Of a stretch of DNA of 7,460 nt, positions 5,831 through 7,460 are shown one piece after another. Both the position numbers and the translations under genes were made by a program. A model generated the notes under the pieces. The model was not told where the DNA came from. It ran no database searches and worked only from the letters and a program-made list of their open reading frames with translations. Source of the DNA: Gemmatimonadota bacterium (GTDB lineage Bacteria; Gemmatimonadota; Gemmatimonadetes; Longimicrobiales; Longimicrobiaceae); the NCBI GenBank assembly GCA_019240375.1, contig JAFAYN010000194.1, positions 1-7,460 of the forward strand. The letters run 5' to 3'. How positions within the stretch are numbered: position 1 is the stretch's first letter; every line of letters starts with the position of its first letter.

Positions 5831-6478
5831 CTACCGCATCGCGGAGAGCGCCCGCTCGGCCGCCTCCCGGCTCATCCCCGGGAGCCCGGCGACCTCGTCC
5901 ACGCCGGCGTGGCGCAGGCTCCAGAGGGTACCGTAGCGCTCCACCAGCGCGTCCACCTGCCCCGACTCCACCCCTCCGGCCCCTTCCAGCACGTGCCGCA
6001 GGCGCTCCTGCTCCAGCGACCGCCCCACCGACTCGGGGTCGGACACGTCGTGGCCGTGGCCGCGCAGCTCGTCCAGCAGCCCCAGCCACTCGTCGTGGTT
6101 CCACCCCCCCGGCCGCGACGCGGCGAACCGGCGCAGGTGCGAGCGGACGTCGTGACCGCCCCCGCTCCCCCCTCCCGCCGGCTTCCGGGCACCGCCGCCG
6201 CCACCCCCGCCGGACGACTTGCGGGCACCCTTCTTCGCGACGGCGCCGGTGGTGGCGTCCACCGGGGCCCCGCTCGCCCCGGCGGCGGGCGCCTTGCGGG
6301 CGCCCTTCTTCGCGGTGGCGCCGCCGCTCGCGGCGCCGGTGTCCGCGGTCGCGGCGGCCTTCTTCGGCGTGGCGGTCCGGGCGCTCGCGCCGTCCTCCGC
6401 CGCCCGCGACCCGCGCGCGGCCGGCTTCGTCTCGCCCCCGGCCGCGCTCTTCCCCTTCGTGGACTCGCTCTTCGCCAT
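5831..6478 (-). CDS. Histone-H1-like-tail protein with C-terminal helix-hairpin-helix
   Basis: A 215-residue protein I do not recognise as a named family. Residues 1-108 are low-complexity and basic: Ala, Gly, Lys, Thr and Ser, with TPKKAAA (37-43), two AKKGARK motifs (56-62 and 81-87) and a Gly run (90-96). This resembles the DNA-compacting tails of bacterial histone-H1-like proteins. Residues 109-215 look folded and helical: VRSHLRRFAASRPGGWNHDEW, then LGLLDELRGHGHDV, then ERLRHVLEGAGG. The end, ALVERYGTLWSLRHAGVDEV followed by AGLPGMSREAAERALSAM, matches a helix-hairpin-helix (LPGM-x-x-x-AA) as in UvrC- or DisA-type DNA-binding ends. A nucleoid-associated or DNA-repair-linked role is therefore inferred. 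The start at 6478 has GGGAG upstream with about 9 nt spacing; in-frame ATGs at 6496 and 6535 lack one. It follows glgB by 49 nt and ends at a strong terminator, so it is the last gene of that unit. Confidence 0.85.
   Translation of the reverse strand: MAKSESTKGKSAAGGETKPAARGSRAAEDGASARTATPKKAAATADTGAASGGATAKKGARKAPAAGASGAPVDATTGAVAKKGARKSSGGGGGGGARKPAGGGSGGGHDVRSHLRRFAASRPGGWNHDEWLGLLDELRGHGHDVSDPESVGRSLEQERLRHVLEGAGGVESGQVDALVERYGTLWSLRHAGVDEVAGLPGMSREAAERALSAMR
6218..6322 (-). repeat. In-gene direct repeat encoding the AKKGARK motif
   Basis: Two 30-nt copies (6218-6247 and 6293-6322) differ at only three bases and are offset by 75 nt, exactly 25 codons. They encode the two GA-x-AKKGARK stretches of the basic tail. 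The spacing keeps the frame, so the tail probably grew by duplication of a 25-residue unit whose remaining part has since diverged. Confidence 0.7.
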
Positions 6479-6507
6479 GGTTCGGGTCTCCCGCATGGTG
6501 GTGTGAA

Positions 6508-6524
6508 GGCCGGCACTCCCGGCC
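6508..6524 (-). repeat. Hairpin directly after the glgB stop
   Basis: A perfect 6-bp stem with a 5-nt loop, GGCCGG-CACTC-CCGGCC on the plus strand, begins 3 nt after the glgB stop codon. There is no T-run, so it is a weak terminator at most and more likely protects the 3' end of the glgB message. It contains the same 13-nt core, CCGGCACTCCCGG, as the hairpin at 3847-3863, in the opposite orientation. Confidence 0.4.
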
Positions 6525-6527
6525 AGA

Positions 6528-7460
6528 CTAGGCATCCTCGCGCTTCAGGACCAGGATCGCGAGCGGCGGGAGCGTCATGCACCCGGACTGCTCCCGGCCG
6601 TGCTCCGGGACGGGCTCCGACTCCACCGCGCCGCCGTTCCCCAGGTTGCTCCCCCCGTACACGGCCGCGTCGCTGTTCAGCAGCTCGCGGTACCGGCCCA
6701 GACGGGGGAGCCCCACCCGGTACCCCGCGCGGGGGACCGGGGTGAAGTTGCACACGAACACCAGCTCCTCGCCCGGCTCCCGCCCCCGCCGGACGAACGA
6801 GACGATGGAGTTCTGCACGTCGTGGAAGTCGATCCACTCGAACCCCTCGTACGAGTGGTCCACCTCCCAGAACGCGCGCTCGCGGCCGTACAGCGCGTTC
6901 AGGTCCCGCACGAACTGCTGCACCCCGGCGTGCGCGGGGCTCTGCAGCAGGTCCCAGTCGAGGGAGCGGGCCTCGCTCCACTCCCGCCACTGGGCGATCT
7001 CGCCGCCCATGAACAGGAGCTTCTTCCCCGGGTGGGCCCACATGTAGCCCAGGGCGAGCCGCAGGTTGGCCAGCTTGCGCCAGTCGTCCCCCGGCATCTT
7101 GTTCACCAGCGAGCCCTTGCCGTGCACCACCTCGTCGTGCGAGAGGGGGAGGACGAAGCGCTCGCTGAAGGCGTACATCAGCGAGAAGGTGACCAGCGAG
7201 AAGTGGTACTGCCGGTACACCGGGTCCTCGTGCAGGAAGCGGAGGAAGTCGTTCATCCACCCCATGTTCCACTTGAGGTGGAAGCCCAACCCGCCCAGGT
7301 GCGCCGGCTGCGTCACACCCGGCCAGGCGGTGGACTCCTCCGCGATCATCAGCGTCCCCGGGCACCGCTCGCGCACCACGGTGTTGACCTGCTGCAGAAA
7401 GGCGATAGCGTCCAGGTTCTCGCGCCCGCCGTACCGGTTGGGGACCCACTGCCCCGGGCC
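6528..7460 (-). CDS. glgB: 1,4-alpha-glucan branching enzyme GlgB, C-terminal part (5' end off window)
   Basis: GlgB cuts alpha-1,4-glucan chains and rejoins them through alpha-1,6 bonds to branch glycogen in the cytoplasm. The window shows 310 residues to the TAG at 6528-6530; roughly the first 400 or more (N-terminal domains and the first part of the GH13 barrel with the nucleophile Asp) are missing. Visible landmarks in order: PNRYGGRENLDAIAFL; IAEESTAWPGV, with the catalytic acid Glu; GGLGFHLKWNMGWMNDFLRF; LPLSHDEVVHGKGSLVNKMP, with the transition-state Asp of SHDE; MWAHPGKKLLFMGGE and QWREW. An all-beta C-terminal domain follows, with VFVCNFTPVPRAGYRVGLP and a nearly invariant LNSDAAVYGGSNLGN. 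All visible active-site residues are intact and the length to the stop is normal, so the enzyme is probably functional. The next gene starts 49 nt downstream. Confidence 0.97.
   Translation of the reverse strand, partial: GPGQWVPNRYGGRENLDAIAFLQQVNTVVRERCPGTLMIAEESTAWPGVTQPAHLGGLGFHLKWNMGWMNDFLRFLHEDPVYRQYHFSLVTFSLMYAFSERFVLPLSHDEVVHGKGSLVNKMPGDDWRKLANLRLALGYMWAHPGKKLLFMGGEIAQWREWSEARSLDWDLLQSPAHAGVQQFVRDLNALYGRERAFWEVDHSYEGFEWIDFHDVQNSIVSFVRRGREPGEELVFVCNFTPVPRAGYRVGLPRLGRYRELLNSDAAVYGGSNLGNGGAVESEPVPEHGREQSGCMTLPPLAILVLKREDA

Noticed and set aside
5872..7449. A 525-codon minus-strand frame through glgB and the HhH-protein gene
   Set aside because: It is a shifted frame of two well-recognised genes and is low-complexity Arg/Pro/Ala/Gly. 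GlgB motifs appear only in the frame ending at 6528.
1..7460. tRNA, rRNA, CRISPR array, insertion sequence or phage attachment site
   Set aside because: I saw no cloverleaf-type sequence, no regularly spaced repeats, and no transposase, integrase or terminal inverted repeats.

Overview
The window is very GC-rich with strong G/C third-codon bias, and every gene I can support is on the minus strand. The proteins look most like those of a Gemmatimonadota-type bacterium (Longimicrobium-like). This rests on the TonB-dependent receptor + HupE + DUF6702 + DUF4331 combination, Gram-negative export signals and the base composition. It is an inference from general resemblance, not from a marker gene.

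In transcription order (high to low coordinates) there are two units. Unit A (7460 to about 5769) holds the C-terminal part of the glycogen branching enzyme GlgB, which runs off the right edge. Next comes a 215-residue protein with a lysine/alanine/glycine-rich, histone-H1-like tail and a C-terminal helix-hairpin-helix. The unit closes with a strong intrinsic terminator at 5769-5802. A gene-free stretch follows (5459-5830). It holds that terminator, a possible ECF/sigmaE-like promoter and two strong hairpins just before the next start codon.

Unit B (5458 to beyond 1) is a tightly packed candidate operon for a cell-envelope system. Its genes are: an exported protein matching the N-terminal half of DUF4331; a lipoprotein matching the C-terminal half of DUF4331; a membrane-anchored TPR protein; a HupE/UreJ-type integral membrane protein; an exported DUF6702-type protein; and a TonB-dependent outer-membrane receptor that runs off the left edge. 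The gaps shrink along the operon from 51 and 59 nt to 17 nt, then to overlaps of 4 and 23 nt.

The arrangement suggests an uptake or sensing route across both membranes. The receptor would bring a ligand, plausibly a metal ion or metal complex, through the outer membrane. The exported DUF4331, TPR and DUF6702 proteins would handle it in the periplasm, and HupE would move it through the inner membrane. The substrate is not determined by the sequence. The most notable points are the division of DUF4331 into two separately exported polypeptides, the structured leader of this operon, and the histone-tail/HhH protein behind glgB.
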